64,000 bases of DNA from CAWDVR01 sp044869805 (GCA_044869805.1 JBIOXV010000172.1:1-64000), one strand, 5' to 3'. Shown: positions 7,123 to 17,817, counted from the stretch's first letter. The notes: a model not told the origin generated them from the sequence alone. Numbers and translations: made by a program.

Positions 7123-9405
7123 ATGGAAGCTCTCTCTCACCTCTACCTGCCTGGCGCGCTGACCATCTGGTGCGCGGTGCTGTTCGCACTGGCTGCGCTG
7201 TGGGGCTATGCCCAGGTGCTGATGGGCGACGAGTCGGCCCGCCCCTTCGCCCGCCGGGCCTACCAGTTCTTCGCCCTGGCGATCGGTCTCGCCTCGCTGG
7301 TGCTGGTGATCTGCCTGCTACGACGGGATTTCCGCATCGAGTACGTGCAGCAGTACTCGGGCCTCGATCTGCCGACCTACTTCCAGGTGGCGGCCTTCTG
7401 GGCCGGCCAGAAGGGGAGCTTCCTGATCTGGCTGCTGTGGGCGGCACTGCTCGGCCTGCCGCTCGCCAGGAGCGCCGGCAAGGACGAGGCGCCGGTGATG
7501 GGCATCTACACGCTCACCGCCCTCGGCCTGCTCTTCATCCTGGTGCGCGAAAACCCGTTCGTGATGCTGGCCGAGGCGCCGGCCGACGGCAAGGGCCTGA
7601 ACCCGCTGCTGCAGGACAACTGGATGGTGATCCATCCGCCGATCATGTTCGTGGGCTACGCGGCCGCGGCCGTGCCCTTCGCCTTCGCCGCGGCCGCGAT
7701 GTGGCGGCGCGACTACAGCCGCTGGGCGGCGCGCGCCTTCCCCTGGGCGCTGGGCGGCTTCCTGGTGCTCGGCACCGCCATCCTGATGGGTGGCTACTGG
7801 GCCTACAAGACGCTGGGTTGGGGCGGCTTCTGGGGCTGGGACCCGGTGGAGAACGCCTCGCTCATCCCCTGGCTGCTGGGCACCGTTCTGATCCACGGCC
7901 TGCACATGGAGCGGGCCAAGGGGCGCTACCGCCGGGCCAACCTGCTCCTGGCCTGCCTGCTCTACATGTCGGTGCTCTACGGCACTTTCCTCACCCGCTC
8001 CGGGGTGCTCGCCGACTTCTCGGTGCACAGCTTCGTCGACCTCGGTATCTCCGGCTGGCTGGTCGCCTTGATGGCCTCCTTCGGCCTGATCTCCGTCACC
8101 CTGCTGGTGATGCGCTGGCGCAGTGTGCCCACCGCGCCCAACGAGGACCCGCTGCTGTCGCGCGGCAGCTTTTTGATGATGTCGACCATCGTCGTGCTGC
8201 TGGCCGCGATCGTGGTGGCGGTCGGCACCTCGGCGCCGCTCCTCACCCGCTTCGCCTCGAACCCCAGCCAGGCGAGCCCCACGTTCTACAACACGGTCAA
8301 CTTCCCGCTCTCGCTGCTGATCGCCCTGCTGCTGTCCGCGGTGCCCTACCTCACCTGGCGCGAGAACGATGCCCGCGAGCTCGCGCGCCGGCTGCGCTGG
8401 CCGGCGGTGGTCGCCGTCCTGGTCACCACCGGCGCGGCGCTCTCCGCGGTACGCGACGTCTTCCACCTGCTGTTCGTGTTCCTCGCCACGCTGGCGCTGG
8501 CGAGCAACCTGGCGAAGACCGTGCAGCTCGCCCGCAACGGGGGGCTCAAGGCTGCCGGCGGCTACCTAGCGCACGTCGGGGTGGGGGTGATCCTGCTCGG
8601 CATCATGGCCTCGACCGGCTACGACGAGAGCACCAAGGTGACCCTCGAGCAGGGCAAGCCGACGGCGGTGGGCGACCTGAGCATGACCTTCCAGCGTTTC
8701 GTTCCGCGCGGCGAGCTGCCCGACGCCTGCGGCATGAAGGAGTGCATGGAGGTTGCCGTCGAGCGCGGCGGCGAGCGCTTCCTCGCCTACCCCAAGATCT
8801 TCGTCAACCAGCGCACCCGCCAGGCGATGCAGAACCCGGACATCAAGAACTACCTGGCGATGGACCTCTACATCTCGCCGCTGGAGTTCGAGCCCGGGGT
8901 GCCCGCCGGCGGCGACACGCGGGTGCGTCTGGCGCAGGGCGAGAGCATCGAGGTCGGCGACGCGACGGTGCGCTTCCTCGAGTTCGACCTGGGGCCCGAC
9001 GGCGCCGACCAGGCGCGCCTGGCCGCGACCGGCGCCGCCACCGTGGCGGCGGCAGTGGAGGTGACGCGCGGCGGCAAGACCGAGCTGGCGCGGCCGATCC
9101 TGCAGCTCGTCCCCGGCCGCCGCTGGGAGGCGGTGCCGAGCGAGCTCCCGGGCGGTGGCAGCGTGACCTTGACCGCCCTGACCCCGGCCGAGGGCTCGGT
9201 GGTGCTCGCCCTCTCGGGCGTCGCCAGCAACACCGAGCCGATCCCCGCCAGGCTGGCCCTGGACGTGACCCGCAAGCCGCTCATCAACTTGGTCTGGGGC
9301 GGGCTCTACATCGTGCTCGCGGGCGGCGTGCTGGCCACCCTCCACCGCTTGAAGCAGGCGCTGCGGCTGGACCGGAACGAGGGTCCGGCCGCGCCCGCGC
9401 CGTAG
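7123..9405 (+). CDS. ccmF: CcmF, cytochrome c heme lyase subunit
   Basis: 760-residue polytopic membrane protein with the WWD heme-handling motif 'WGGFWGWDPVENASLIPW' near residues 230-247 and conserved histidines ('VIHPPIMF', 'LIHGLHME'). It ends in a large periplasmic domain and a last membrane span. CcmF takes heme from CcmE and attaches it to the CxxCH of apocytochromes. The length (family ~650-750) and multi-span architecture are intact. Last gene of the visible ccm cluster: no ccmG or ccmH follows, as a REP-like pair and an oppositely oriented gene come next. This matches the reduced gene set reported for Cys-type CcmE systems. Confidence 0.94.
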   Translation: MEALSHLYLPGALTIWCAVLFALAALWGYAQVLMGDESARPFARRAYQFFALAIGLASLVLVICLLRRDFRIEYVQQYSGLDLPTYFQVAAFWAGQKGSFLIWLLWAALLGLPLARSAGKDEAPVMGIYTLTALGLLFILVRENPFVMLAEAPADGKGLNPLLQDNWMVIHPPIMFVGYAAAAVPFAFAAAAMWRRDYSRWAARAFPWALGGFLVLGTAILMGGYWAYKTLGWGGFWGWDPVENASLIPWLLGTVLIHGLHMERAKGRYRRANLLLACLLYMSVLYGTFLTRSGVLADFSVHSFVDLGISGWLVALMASFGLISVTLLVMRWRSVPTAPNEDPLLSRGSFLMMSTIVVLLAAIVVAVGTSAPLLTRFASNPSQASPTFYNTVNFPLSLLIALLLSAVPYLTWRENDARELARRLRWPAVVAVLVTTGAALSAVRDVFHLLFVFLATLALASNLAKTVQLARNGGLKAAGGYLAHVGVGVILLGIMASTGYDESTKVTLEQGKPTAVGDLSMTFQRFVPRGELPDACGMKECMEVAVERGGERFLAYPKIFVNQRTRQAMQNPDIKNYLAMDLYISPLEFEPGVPAGGDTRVRLAQGESIEVGDATVRFLEFDLGPDGADQARLAATGAATVAAAVEVTRGGKTELARPILQLVPGRRWEAVPSELPGGGSVTLTALTPAEGSVVLALSGVASNTEPIPARLALDVTRKPLINLVWGGLYIVLAGGVLATLHRLKQALRLDRNEGPAAPAP

Positions 9406-9415
9406 CATCTTCCCC

Positions 9416-9472
9416 GTAGGGGCGGCCCTCGTGGCCGCCCTGCCGGAGGGCAGGCACGAGGCCTGCCCCTAC
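9416..9472. repeat. REP-like hairpin pair, locus 2
   Basis: Unit 9416-9440 (plus) and unit 9448-9472 (read on minus), each GTAG followed by a hairpin. Arms are GGGCGGCC/GGCCGCCC and GGGCAGGC/GCCTGCCC with CTCGT loops. It lies between the convergent ccmF and metallophosphoesterase genes, where it may also act as a transcription barrier. Confidence 0.88.
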
Positions 9473-9504
9473 AGGCTTATCGGATCGCCAATGCGAGGTC
9501 GCAG

Positions 9505-10242
9505 CTAGATCCCCACCGCCAGCCGGTCCGCCAGCACCGTGGGCAGGCCGGCGTCGAGGATGCGGCGCTGCGCCGCCTGCACCGGGTATTCCAGCCGGTG
9601 CCAGGTGACGGTGCGGGTGGCGTCGTCGTAGGTCATGTACCCGGCCCGCGCGTCGCGGTCGCGCGGCTGGCCGATCGAGCCGGGGTTCAAGAGGTAGCGC
9701 ACTTTGGGGTCCAGGACCAGCTTGCCCTCGCCCTTCAGGGCCCTGACCTCCACTCCACGCCGCCCCACCGAGAACATCGACGGCACGTGGGTGTGGCCGA
9801 AGAAGGTGAGCTCCGGCGTGTGGGCGGAGAAGATCTCGTAGGCGTCGTAGTCGGTGAACACGTAGGCGTCCTCGTCGAGCGGCGAGCCATGGCAGATGGC
9901 GAGCCCCGGAGCGACCTCCCGCGGGCCGCGCGGCAGCTCCGCCACGTAGCGGAAGTTGTCGGGGGTCAGAGTGGAGGCCGCCCAGCGCGCCGCGGCCAGC
10001 GCCACGTGGTTGAAGTTCTCGCCCGGATCGATGCCGGTCACCACCTTGTCGTGGTTGCCGCGCACCACCACCGCCTGCGGGATCTGGCGCACCGCTTCGA
10101 CCACCTCGTTGGGCGAGGCGCCGTAACCCACCAGGTCGCCGAGCACCAGCTTGACGTCGAAGACCTCGCCCTGCGTCGCCTCGAGCACGACCTCGAACGC
10201 CTCCCAGTTGGCGTGCATGTCGGACAGGATCAGGTAGCGCAC
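9505..10242 (-). CDS. Calcineurin-like metallophosphoesterase (YfcE-like)
   Basis: 245-residue cytoplasmic phosphoesterase with the full metal-binding set: 'LILSDMHANWEA' (DxH), 'LVLGDLVGYG' (GDxxG), 'VVRGNHDKVV' (GNHD), 'AICHGSP' and 'FFGHTHVPS' (GHTH). These ligate two metal ions and hydrolyse phosphoesters. The GTG at 10242 is chosen because the first beta-strand begins immediately; it overlaps the end of aroK by 13 nt. The substrate is unknown; relatives include phosphodiesterases and small protein phosphatases. Last gene of the acc-thiE-aroK run. Confidence 0.88.
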   Translation of the reverse strand: MRYLILSDMHANWEAFEVVLEATQGEVFDVKLVLGDLVGYGASPNEVVEAVRQIPQAVVVRGNHDKVVTGIDPGENFNHVALAAARWAASTLTPDNFRYVAELPRGPREVAPGLAICHGSPLDEDAYVFTDYDAYEIFSAHTPELTFFGHTHVPSMFSVGRRGVEVRALKGEGKLVLDPKVRYLLNPGSIGQPRDRDARAGYMTYDDATRTVTWHRLEYPVQAAQRRILDAGLPTVLADRLAVGI

Positions 10243-10745
10243 GGCGTCTTTCCCAGGAGAGCCGCGAGCCGCGCCGCCGTGGTCTCGGCCGGCTCGCCGG
10301 CGGCGACCGGCAGCTCGAGGTCGGCCAGCGCGTAGAGCGGCAGACGTTCGCGCCACAGTGCCCGCGCCTGGTCCTCGCCGGCGAAGAGCGGCCGCGCGGC
10401 GCGCGCCTCCGGCGTCAGGCGCGCGACCAGCGCTTCGAAGGGCGGGTTCAGCCACACCGTGATCCCGTGCTCCTTCATCCACCCGCGGTTGGCACCAGAG
10501 GCCACCACGCCGCCTCCGGTCGCCACCACCAGCTCATCCCGCTCCGCCATGGCCTCGAGGGCCTCGGTTTCGCGCCTGCGGAAGGCTGCCTCGCCTTCGC
10601 GGCGGAAGAGGTCGGCGATGGTTTCGCCGGCCTGGCGCTCGACCTCGGAGTCGAGGTCGACGAAGGTGAGCCCCAGCCGGCCGGCGAGCAGCCGCCCGAC
10701 CTCGCTCTTGCCGGAGCCCATGAAGCCGGTGAGGAAGATCCGCAT
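10230..10745 (-). CDS. aroK: Shikimate kinase
   Basis: 171-residue P-loop kinase, the normal AroK size. Walker A 'GFMGSGKSEVG' (G7-G17), shikimate-binding 'FVDLDSEVERQAG' and 'FRRRETEAL', the 'VATGGGVV' loop and the lid region 'RPLF' are all present. It phosphorylates shikimate at the 3-hydroxyl with ATP in the chorismate pathway. ATG at 10745 is chosen as it begins the canonical 'MRIFLTGFMGSGKS'. It overlaps the metallophosphoesterase and follows thiE by 13 nt. No other aromatic-pathway gene is in the window. Confidence 0.94.
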   Translation of the reverse strand: MRIFLTGFMGSGKSEVGRLLAGRLGLTFVDLDSEVERQAGETIADLFRREGEAAFRRRETEALEAMAERDELVVATGGGVVASGANRGWMKEHGITVWLNPPFEALVARLTPEARAARPLFAGEDQARALWRERLPLYALADLELPVAAGEPAETTAARLAALLGKTPCAT

Positions 10746-10758
10746 CGTCGGCGCCACA

Positions 10759-11414
10759 TCAGCCCCCGCCGGCCGCGGCCAGCAGGCGCGCGCAATTGTG
10801 ACCGATGTCCGCCAGGCGCGTGGCGCCCCGGAACAGGGCACCGGCGACCGCCGCGCTGTCGGCGCCGGCGGCGAGCACCTGTGCCAGGTTGCTGGCGTCG
10901 ATGCCGCCGATCGCCACCAGCGGCTTGGTGACGCGCCTCCTGGCCTCGACCACGCCCTCCAGGCCCACCACCGGGTCGGGCCGCGCTTTGGTCATGGTCG
11001 GGAACACCGGGCCGATCGCCACCACGTCCACCTCGAGGTCGGCCTCGGCCGCGGCGGCCTGGCCTTCGCCGTGGGTAGAGAGCCCGATCCAGGGCCCTTC
11101 GCCGACCACTCCGCGGGCCGCGGCGGGCGGCAGGTCGGGCTGGCCGAGGTGGAGGCCCGGCAGCTCGAAGAGCGCCGCCAGGTCGGCGCGGTCGTCGATC
11201 CAGAGGTCCACGCCGGAGCCCTCGAGGCGCCGGCAGCACTCTTCGACGGCGCGGTAGAGCTCGGCGTCAGACCGCCCGTCCTTGACGCGGAGCTGGAGGG
11301 TGCCGACGCCGGCGACGGCGATCACCTCCACGGCCTCGGGCAACGGCAGGGGGGAGAGGGCGCCGGCGTCCACGACGGCATAGACGGCCGAGAGACGCGG
11401 CTCGCGCCGCGGCA

Positions 11415-11415
<1 letters not shown>
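10759..11415 (-). CDS. thiE: Thiamine-phosphate synthase (ThiE/TenI family)
   Basis: 218-residue TIM-barrel protein with ThiE landmarks: 'TLQLRVKDG' (usually LQLRxK), 'LWIDDRADLAALF', 'GLHLGQPDL', 'STHGEGQAAAA', the phosphate-binding 'IGPVFPTMTKARPDPVVGLEG' segment and 'PLVAIGGIDASN'. It would couple HMP-pyrophosphate with thiazole phosphate to make thiamine monophosphate. The phosphate-binding T-T-K segment is conserved, which favours ThiE over the related aminase-like TenI. ATG at 11415 overlaps the accC stop by 1 nt. No other thiamine gene is nearby. Confidence 0.85.
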
Positions 11416-12779
<1,364 letters not shown>

Positions 12780-12792
12780 GGGTGGGGGCCTG

Positions 12793-13296
<504 letters not shown>

Positions 13297-13357
13297 TGCA
13301 CTCTCCTCGAGACAGGGCCGCGGCCGCGAGGGGCCTGGGGCCTGCCGCAAGATCGCT

Positions 13358-13714
13358 TCAGACGAGCTCGGGCTCGAGAAGCAGCCGCGCCCGCCGCAGC
13401 TCGAACCGAGCCTGGCCGATGCTCGCTTCCCGATCCAGCACCAGAAGCAGATAGTAGCCTTGGCCGAGCGAGCTTACCACGAGGGTCATCCGGTCGGTGG
13501 TGATCGAGCACTGGCGAAAACGGCCATCGGCGAGCTCACTGTAGCTCGCCTGCATGGTCTTCACCTGGGCGATCATCTCGGCCGCCAGCACCTCGAGATC
13601 GAGGTTCGGGTTCGAGTTGATCGACTCCACGGGGATGCCGTCGCCGTCGACCAACGACAGCGCGACGGCCCCCTGGATGCGGTTGCCGATCCTGCTCAGG
13701 CGATCAAGGAACAT
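13358..13714 (-). CDS. Roadblock/LC7-domain protein
   Basis: 118-residue single-domain protein. The alternating helix/strand pattern 'IQGAVALSLVDGDGIPVES', 'EVLAAEMIAQVKTM', 'QCSITTDRMTLVVSSLGQGYYLLLVLD' is typical of roadblock/LC7 proteins such as MglB, the GTPase-activating partner of the polarity switch MglA. The start ATG at 13714 overlaps the 3' end of the TPR gene by 11 nt, so the two are coupled. No MglA-like GTPase is in the window. The neighbouring type IV pilus operon makes a motility or polarity role plausible, but roadblock proteins serve many GTPase systems. Confidence 0.8.
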   Translation of the reverse strand: MFLDRLSRIGNRIQGAVALSLVDGDGIPVESINSNPNLDLEVLAAEMIAQVKTMQASYSELADGRFRQCSITTDRMTLVVSSLGQGYYLLLVLDREASIGQARFELRRARLLLEPELV

Positions 13715-14816
13715 TGCGCTCCGCCCCGGCACGCAGCGACGCGAGGTAGCGCTTGAGCACCACTACTTTGCGTGACACGGCCGTCTCCCCCGCCCCGGCT
13801 TCTCCCTCCTGGGCCTCGCTCTCCTCGGGCTCCTCGCTCCAGGGCTCGACCAAGGTCCCGGCGCGCGACAGCGCGGCGAGCCCGGCCTGCGCCTGCGCGT
13901 TGGCCGGATCTTGGCGCAGCACGGCGAGGAAGATCTCCTCCGCCTCCTGGTAGTGGCCTTGGCGCAGGTAGAGATCGCCCAGGGTCACGGTGGCGACGGG
14001 CTCCGCCTCGGCGAGCTCCTCGGTGCCGGTTCCCCACGCCGCTGCCTGCTCCGTGCCGGGCTCCTCTGCGCCGGGCTCCTCTGCGACAGTCTCGCCCGGC
14101 AAGCCTGGCTCCGCGACCGGCTGCTCCTCGGGCACCACCGACTCGGGCAGGGTGAAGATCCCTTCGGCCGCGAGGCGCTGGAGATGGCGGCGCCGATCCA
14201 CGGCACGGAGCTCGGGGAACGGGTCTCGGCCGTCCACGGGCACGGCGGGCGCGGCAGTCGGCCGCGGCGCCTCCGGGGCGACGGATGGGGCCTCGGGCAG
14301 CAAGGGCTCGGGCGGCCAGAGCTCGGGCTCGGGGATCCGGTCGGTAGCCGGAGGCTCTGGAATCTCGGCGATCGCGGCGACCTCGGAGGTCGCCATCGCC
14401 GCCGCGGGCGCCAGCGGGGCCGCGTCGGTGAGCAGCAGGTCCTGGATGCGGTCGCGTAGCGCCTCGATCTCGGGATCGCCCGAGCTGAAGACGGCGTAGA
14501 GATCGAGCTGCCGGCGCGCCCGATGAGCCTCGCCCCGTCGCAGGTGGGCCTCGACCAGGAGCTTTCTTGCCACGAGCTGCGTGGCGTCGCGCTCCAGCAC
14601 CGGCTCGAGAGCGGCGACCGACTCGGCCGTGCGGCCGAGATCGAGCAGGCAGCGGGCGCGGGCGACCTGGGCCGCGAGGTAGCTGGGGTTCTTGGCCAGG
14701 CCCGCCTCGAGCACCTTCAGGGCCTCGTCGGTCTGGCCCGTGCGGCGATGCTCCTCGGCGAGCTTCAGGAAGGCTTGGGAGGCGGGCCGCTCGGAGGCGG
14801 GGGCGGCGTCAGGCAT
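13704..14816 (-). CDS. TPR-repeat protein with a long Pro/Glu-rich linker
   Basis: 370 residues. TPR-like helices occupy residues ~12-125 ('AFLKLAEEHRRTGQTDEALKVLEAGLAKNPSYL', 'LGRTAESVAALEPVLERDA', 'GEAHRARRQLDLYAVF') and again near the C-terminus ('TLGDLYLRQGHYQEAEEIFLAVLRQDPANAQAQAGLA'). Between them is a low-complexity acidic/proline linker (~145-290). No signal peptide is seen, so it is probably cytoplasmic. It is translationally coupled to the roadblock protein, suggesting a two-part scaffold. A promoter with a perfect palindrome lies ~70 nt upstream. Specific function unknown. Confidence 0.75.
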   Translation of the reverse strand: MPDAAPASERPASQAFLKLAEEHRRTGQTDEALKVLEAGLAKNPSYLAAQVARARCLLDLGRTAESVAALEPVLERDATQLVARKLLVEAHLRRGEAHRARRQLDLYAVFSSGDPEIEALRDRIQDLLLTDAAPLAPAAAMATSEVAAIAEIPEPPATDRIPEPELWPPEPLLPEAPSVAPEAPRPTAAPAVPVDGRDPFPELRAVDRRRHLQRLAAEGIFTLPESVVPEEQPVAEPGLPGETVAEEPGAEEPGTEQAAAWGTGTEELAEAEPVATVTLGDLYLRQGHYQEAEEIFLAVLRQDPANAQAQAGLAALSRAGTLVEPWSEEPEESEAQEGEAGAGETAVSRKVVVLKRYLASLRAGAERNVP

Positions 14817-14881
14817 GGGTGGCGCCCCATGCCTCGGGAATCAGGCCGGTGGTTCGAGAGGTCAGCAAGCACAAAACGGCG

Positions 14882-14887
14882 GCATTA
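14882..14887 (-). promoter_or_regulatory. Putative -10 box upstream of the TPR-roadblock-acc operon
   Basis: TATAAT (reverse complement of the ATTATA at 14884-14889, allowing a base or two of reading error in my count) lies ~70 nt upstream of the TPR start, preceded by a TTGG. A 15-nt palindrome sits directly upstream, so regulation of this promoter is likely. No strong -35 hexamer at 17 nt is evident. Confidence 0.45.
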
Positions 14888-14893
14888 TACCAA

Positions 14894-14908
14894 TGTCCTT
14901 GCAGGACA
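14894..14908. promoter_or_regulatory. Palindromic operator candidate
   Basis: TGTCCT-TGC-AGGACA: perfect 6-bp arms around a 3-nt centre, abutting the predicted -10 of the TPR promoter on its upstream side. The position is that of a repressor or activator site overlapping the spacer/-35 region. The cognate regulator is unknown. Confidence 0.5.
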
Positions 14909-14918
14909 AGGGTTTCGG

Positions 14919-14951
14919 CTGAAGCGCGGCCAACAGGGTGCCGCGCTTCAG
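14919..14951 (-). terminator. 12-bp hairpin at the end of the pil/lipoprotein operon
   Basis: CTGAAGCGCGGC (14919-14930) and GCCGCGCTTCAG (14940-14951) form a perfect 12-bp stem with a 9-nt loop that overlaps the stop codon of the preceding minus-strand gene. No T-run follows on the minus strand, so it may be a processing or stability element as much as an intrinsic terminator. Confidence 0.55.
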
Positions 14952-15877
14952 GGGCTGACGGTGACGATCTTGGTGATCGAGCTTTCGCCGATGCTGTTCC
15001 TGACGGTCAGGGTCACCGCGAAGTCGCAGCTCGTGGCCGCGCACTGGTAGCGATGGCTCGGGTTCTGGCTCTGAGAGGTGGAGCCGTCTCCGAAGTCCCA
15101 GTCCCAATCCGTGGGCCTGCCGGTGGACTGGTCGTCGAACGCCACTAGCAGGCCGCTGATGTCGGTGTCGAAGTCGGCGATCGGCGGCCGTTGGATCAGG
15201 ATGGTGCTGGACTCGTTCTGGGTGCTGCCGCCGGAACCGCTGGCCTGCACGGTCACTTCGAATTGGTCGCCCGCGAAAGCGAGCAGGTCCGAGCTCGAGA
15301 CCGTCAGGGTGTCGCTGCGCTGGCCCTGGTTGTCGGTGTTGCGAAAGGCGCCGCCCGAAGCGAGCGTCCCGATATCGGTCTGGAAGTTCACCGGCACGCC
15401 GCTGACCGGCTGCCCCTGGGAATCGCGGACCAGCGCCAGCAGCGTAATGGTGCCGCCAGTCTCGGGAATGCTCGAGGGAGTGGCCTGCAGGCTCACGGCG
15501 GCGGCGAGCCTGCCGACCTGCACCGTGACCTCGTTCGACTCGGACGGCCCCGAACGCGCGATGAGCTTCGCCTCGCCCGGGCGTCCGCCGCCGGTCAAGA
15601 TCGCCGTGGCGACGCCGGCGTCGTCGGTCTCGACGGTCGTGGCGCTCAACTGCCCCAGGGTCGTCGAGAGCAGGACCTGCGTGCCGGGGTTGACCGGCGT
15701 GCCGTTTTCGCGCCGGGCACGGACGGTGATCGTGGAAGTGCCGTTGGCGGCGATCTCGGCCGGGCTGGCAGAAAGCGTGAGCACGGCGCCGGAGGGCGCC
15801 ACCGGAGTCGCCTTGTCGCAGGCATAGACCAAGGGCAGCAGGGCCGTCGCAAGCAGCAAAATGCGGGGTGTTTTCAT
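14948..15877 (-). CDS. Lipoprotein with Ig-like (Big-1) domains and a C-terminal PKD domain
   Basis: 309 residues. Signal peptide with 'PLVYAC' lipobox (Cys20). Residues ~30-115 and ~125-220 are invasin/Big-1-type Ig folds ('ANGTSTITVRARRENGTPVNPGTQVLLSTTLGQL', 'GVATAILTGGGRPGEAKLIA'). The C-terminus is a PKD domain ('DWDWDFGDGSTSQSQNPSHRY', residues ~235-309). Such domains are extended, protease-resistant extracellular modules used in adhesins. Last gene of the run that begins with pilM. A surface or pilus-associated function is inferred from context only. Confidence 0.8.
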   Translation of the reverse strand: MKTPRILLLATALLPLVYACDKATPVAPSGAVLTLSASPAEIAANGTSTITVRARRENGTPVNPGTQVLLSTTLGQLSATTVETDDAGVATAILTGGGRPGEAKLIARSGPSESNEVTVQVGRLAAAVSLQATPSSIPETGGTITLLALVRDSQGQPVSGVPVNFQTDIGTLASGGAFRNTDNQGQRSDTLTVSSSDLLAFAGDQFEVTVQASGSGGSTQNESSTILIQRPPIADFDTDISGLLVAFDDQSTGRPTDWDWDFGDGSTSQSQNPSHRYQCAATSCDFAVTLTVRNSIGESSITKIVTVSP

Positions 15878-15963
15878 CTCAGGGCGAGTATACGGAGCGG
15901 GGCGGCCCCCCGTCTAGGAGACCGCCCCGAGGTGCGAGGCCGCGAGAGAGGAGAGCGCCGGCG

Positions 15964-17784
15964 CTACGAGCTCTCGCTCGGGTCGTTCGGCCCGGTGCAC
16001 TGCGGGTCGAGCGCGTCGATGAAGGTGTCGCTGTCGTTGTCGAAGCCGTCGCTGCACTGCGGCACCGCGGGCGCCACGTCGCCGCGGCAGCTCTGGTCGG
16101 CCGGAATGAAGGTGAAGGCGCCGGTCGCGGTGTTCTCGCACTCGGTCAGCAGGTTGGAGACCGTGACGTCGACCGCGGTGCGCACGAAGCGCATGCCCTC
16201 CTGCGCGTCGCCGTTGTCGTTGCAGGCCTCCTCCTCGAAGTCGGGGATCACGGTGCTGACGGCGATCTGGGTGCCGGCCGCGTTGACCGAGATCACGGAC
16301 GCGGCGGCGTCGCCGAACAGCACCCGGACCGGGGCCTCGAAGCCGCTGCCTGAAACCGTCACGTTCACCGAGCCGCCGCTCGCGCCGGTGGCGCTGGGCG
16401 GCGACACGCCGGTCACCACCAGCGACGGGACGCGGTAGCGGAAGTCGGCGATCGGCGGGCCTTCACCGCCGTTGGTGGTGTCGGAGGCACCGCTGTTGAC
16501 GTTGATCACCTGGACCGGCCCGGTCACGTCGGAGCAGCCGGTGACCACCGGGATCGGAGCGCGGACGCGGATCTCCGAGCCGCTGACATTCAGGACCTGC
16601 GCCTGGATGCCGGCGAGGTTGACGGTCACCGGCGACTCGAAGCCCTGGCCGAAGATGGTCACCGTGGCCTGCGAGTCGAACACCACCTGGTCCGGCGACA
16701 CCGAGGTGATGACCACGCCGGCGCCGTAGCGGAAGGCGCCCTGCGAGATGGTGGTGAAGCCGCTCGACAGGTTGCGCACCAGGATGTTGACGAGCTGGTT
16801 CTGGTTGCCCTGGCCGAAGCCGGTGGCGGACGGCGTGCGCACCACGATCTGGGTCGTGCTGGCGGACTCGACCGTGGCCTCGACGCCGCTGAAGGTGCCG
16901 GGCGTCAAGCCGAGGCCAAAGAGCACCTGCACCGGCGGCTGGAAGCCGGAGCCGGTGATGGTCACCCGGGTGCCGCCCTCGTTGACGCCGGAGGCCGGGG
17001 TGACCGAGTTCACCGTCGGCTGGCTGGTGGTTCCGCCGGGGGTGTAGATGAAGCCGCTGGTGAGCTGGTCGAGCTGCTGGTTGTCCTCGTTCAGATGGAT
17101 GGTCACCACCACGTTCACCGGCCGCGTGGTGCCCGCGGGCACGGTCTCGGTCGAGGCCGGGGTCACCACCCGGATGCTGGTCGGGGTCACCGACAGCACC
17201 TGCGCCGCCACGCCGTCGAAGGTCACCCGCACCGGCTCGGCGAAGCCGCCGCCCTGGATGGTGACCACGTCACCGCCGTTCGGGGTGCCCTGGCTCGGCT
17301 GCACGAAGGAGATGAAGAAGGTGGCCTCGCCCTCGATCCGCACGTTGGCCTGGCCGATCGAGCCCTCGAGCCGCGCCTGCACCACGGCGGTGCCGGCGAC
17401 CACCCCGGGGAAGAGCAGGGTCTGGGCGTTGCCGTTGACCAGGCTGAGCACGCCCGAGGTGATGCCGCTTCCCAGCGAGCCCAGGTCGCCGAGCGAGGTG
17501 CTGATCACCACGGTCGTGCCGTCGGCCGGCGGCTGGCCGTTGTCGCGGCGCCGCACCTGGATGGTGATCGTCGAGGCGTCGTCGGATCCCGCCGGAAGGG
17601 TGGCTGGATCGGCGACCACGCTGATCGTGAAGTTGTTGGTTCCGCCGCCGCCACCGCCGCCGGGCGGCGCTGGCTGCTGGGTCGGCTCCGAGGGCGAATC
17701 GGTCGAGCAGCCTGCCACGAGCGCCAGAACGCCCAGGCAGACCACCGCCAGCAGCGGGTTTCGGGTCACAAGGTGGGTCTTCAT
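15964..17784 (-). CDS. Large IPT/TIG-repeat lipoprotein
   Basis: 606 residues. Lipobox 'LVAGC' (Cys26), then a Gly-rich spacer and a Big-1-like domain (~50-150). Four IPT/TIG-like modules follow, each opening with a 'V..V.P..G...GG..VTI.G.GF..PV.V.F' pattern (starting near residues 160, 260, 355 and 460). The last ~50 residues have 'QCSDGFDNDSDTFIDALDPQC', a Cys-framed Asp-rich segment resembling calcium-binding repeats of secreted proteins. These features suggest a cell-surface or pilus-linked adhesin. It lies between two other lipoproteins downstream of pilQ. A ribosome-binding GGGAGAG precedes the ATG. Confidence 0.8.
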   Translation of the reverse strand: MKTHLVTRNPLLAVVCLGVLALVAGCSTDSPSEPTQQPAPPGGGGGGGTNNFTISVVADPATLPAGSDDASTITIQVRRRDNGQPPADGTTVVISTSLGDLGSLGSGITSGVLSLVNGNAQTLLFPGVVAGTAVVQARLEGSIGQANVRIEGEATFFISFVQPSQGTPNGGDVVTIQGGGFAEPVRVTFDGVAAQVLSVTPTSIRVVTPASTETVPAGTTRPVNVVVTIHLNEDNQQLDQLTSGFIYTPGGTTSQPTVNSVTPASGVNEGGTRVTITGSGFQPPVQVLFGLGLTPGTFSGVEATVESASTTQIVVRTPSATGFGQGNQNQLVNILVRNLSSGFTTISQGAFRYGAGVVITSVSPDQVVFDSQATVTIFGQGFESPVTVNLAGIQAQVLNVSGSEIRVRAPIPVVTGCSDVTGPVQVINVNSGASDTTNGGEGPPIADFRYRVPSLVVTGVSPPSATGASGGSVNVTVSGSGFEAPVRVLFGDAAASVISVNAAGTQIAVSTVIPDFEEEACNDNGDAQEGMRFVRTAVDVTVSNLLTECENTATGAFTFIPADQSCRGDVAPAVPQCSDGFDNDSDTFIDALDPQCTGPNDPSESS

Positions 17785-17817
17785 TGCTGCTCTCCCTCAA
17801 GTCCCTGCACGGGCCTG

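Noticed and set aside
9416..9472. The repeat pair as a rho-independent terminator alone
   Set aside because: The same hairpins occur upstream of a divergent gene pair (3479-3539) with GTAG conserved, so a REP-like element explains them better.
14919..14951. A canonical intrinsic terminator
   Set aside because: The 12-bp stem is perfect, but no T-run follows on the minus strand, so it is reported with modest confidence only.
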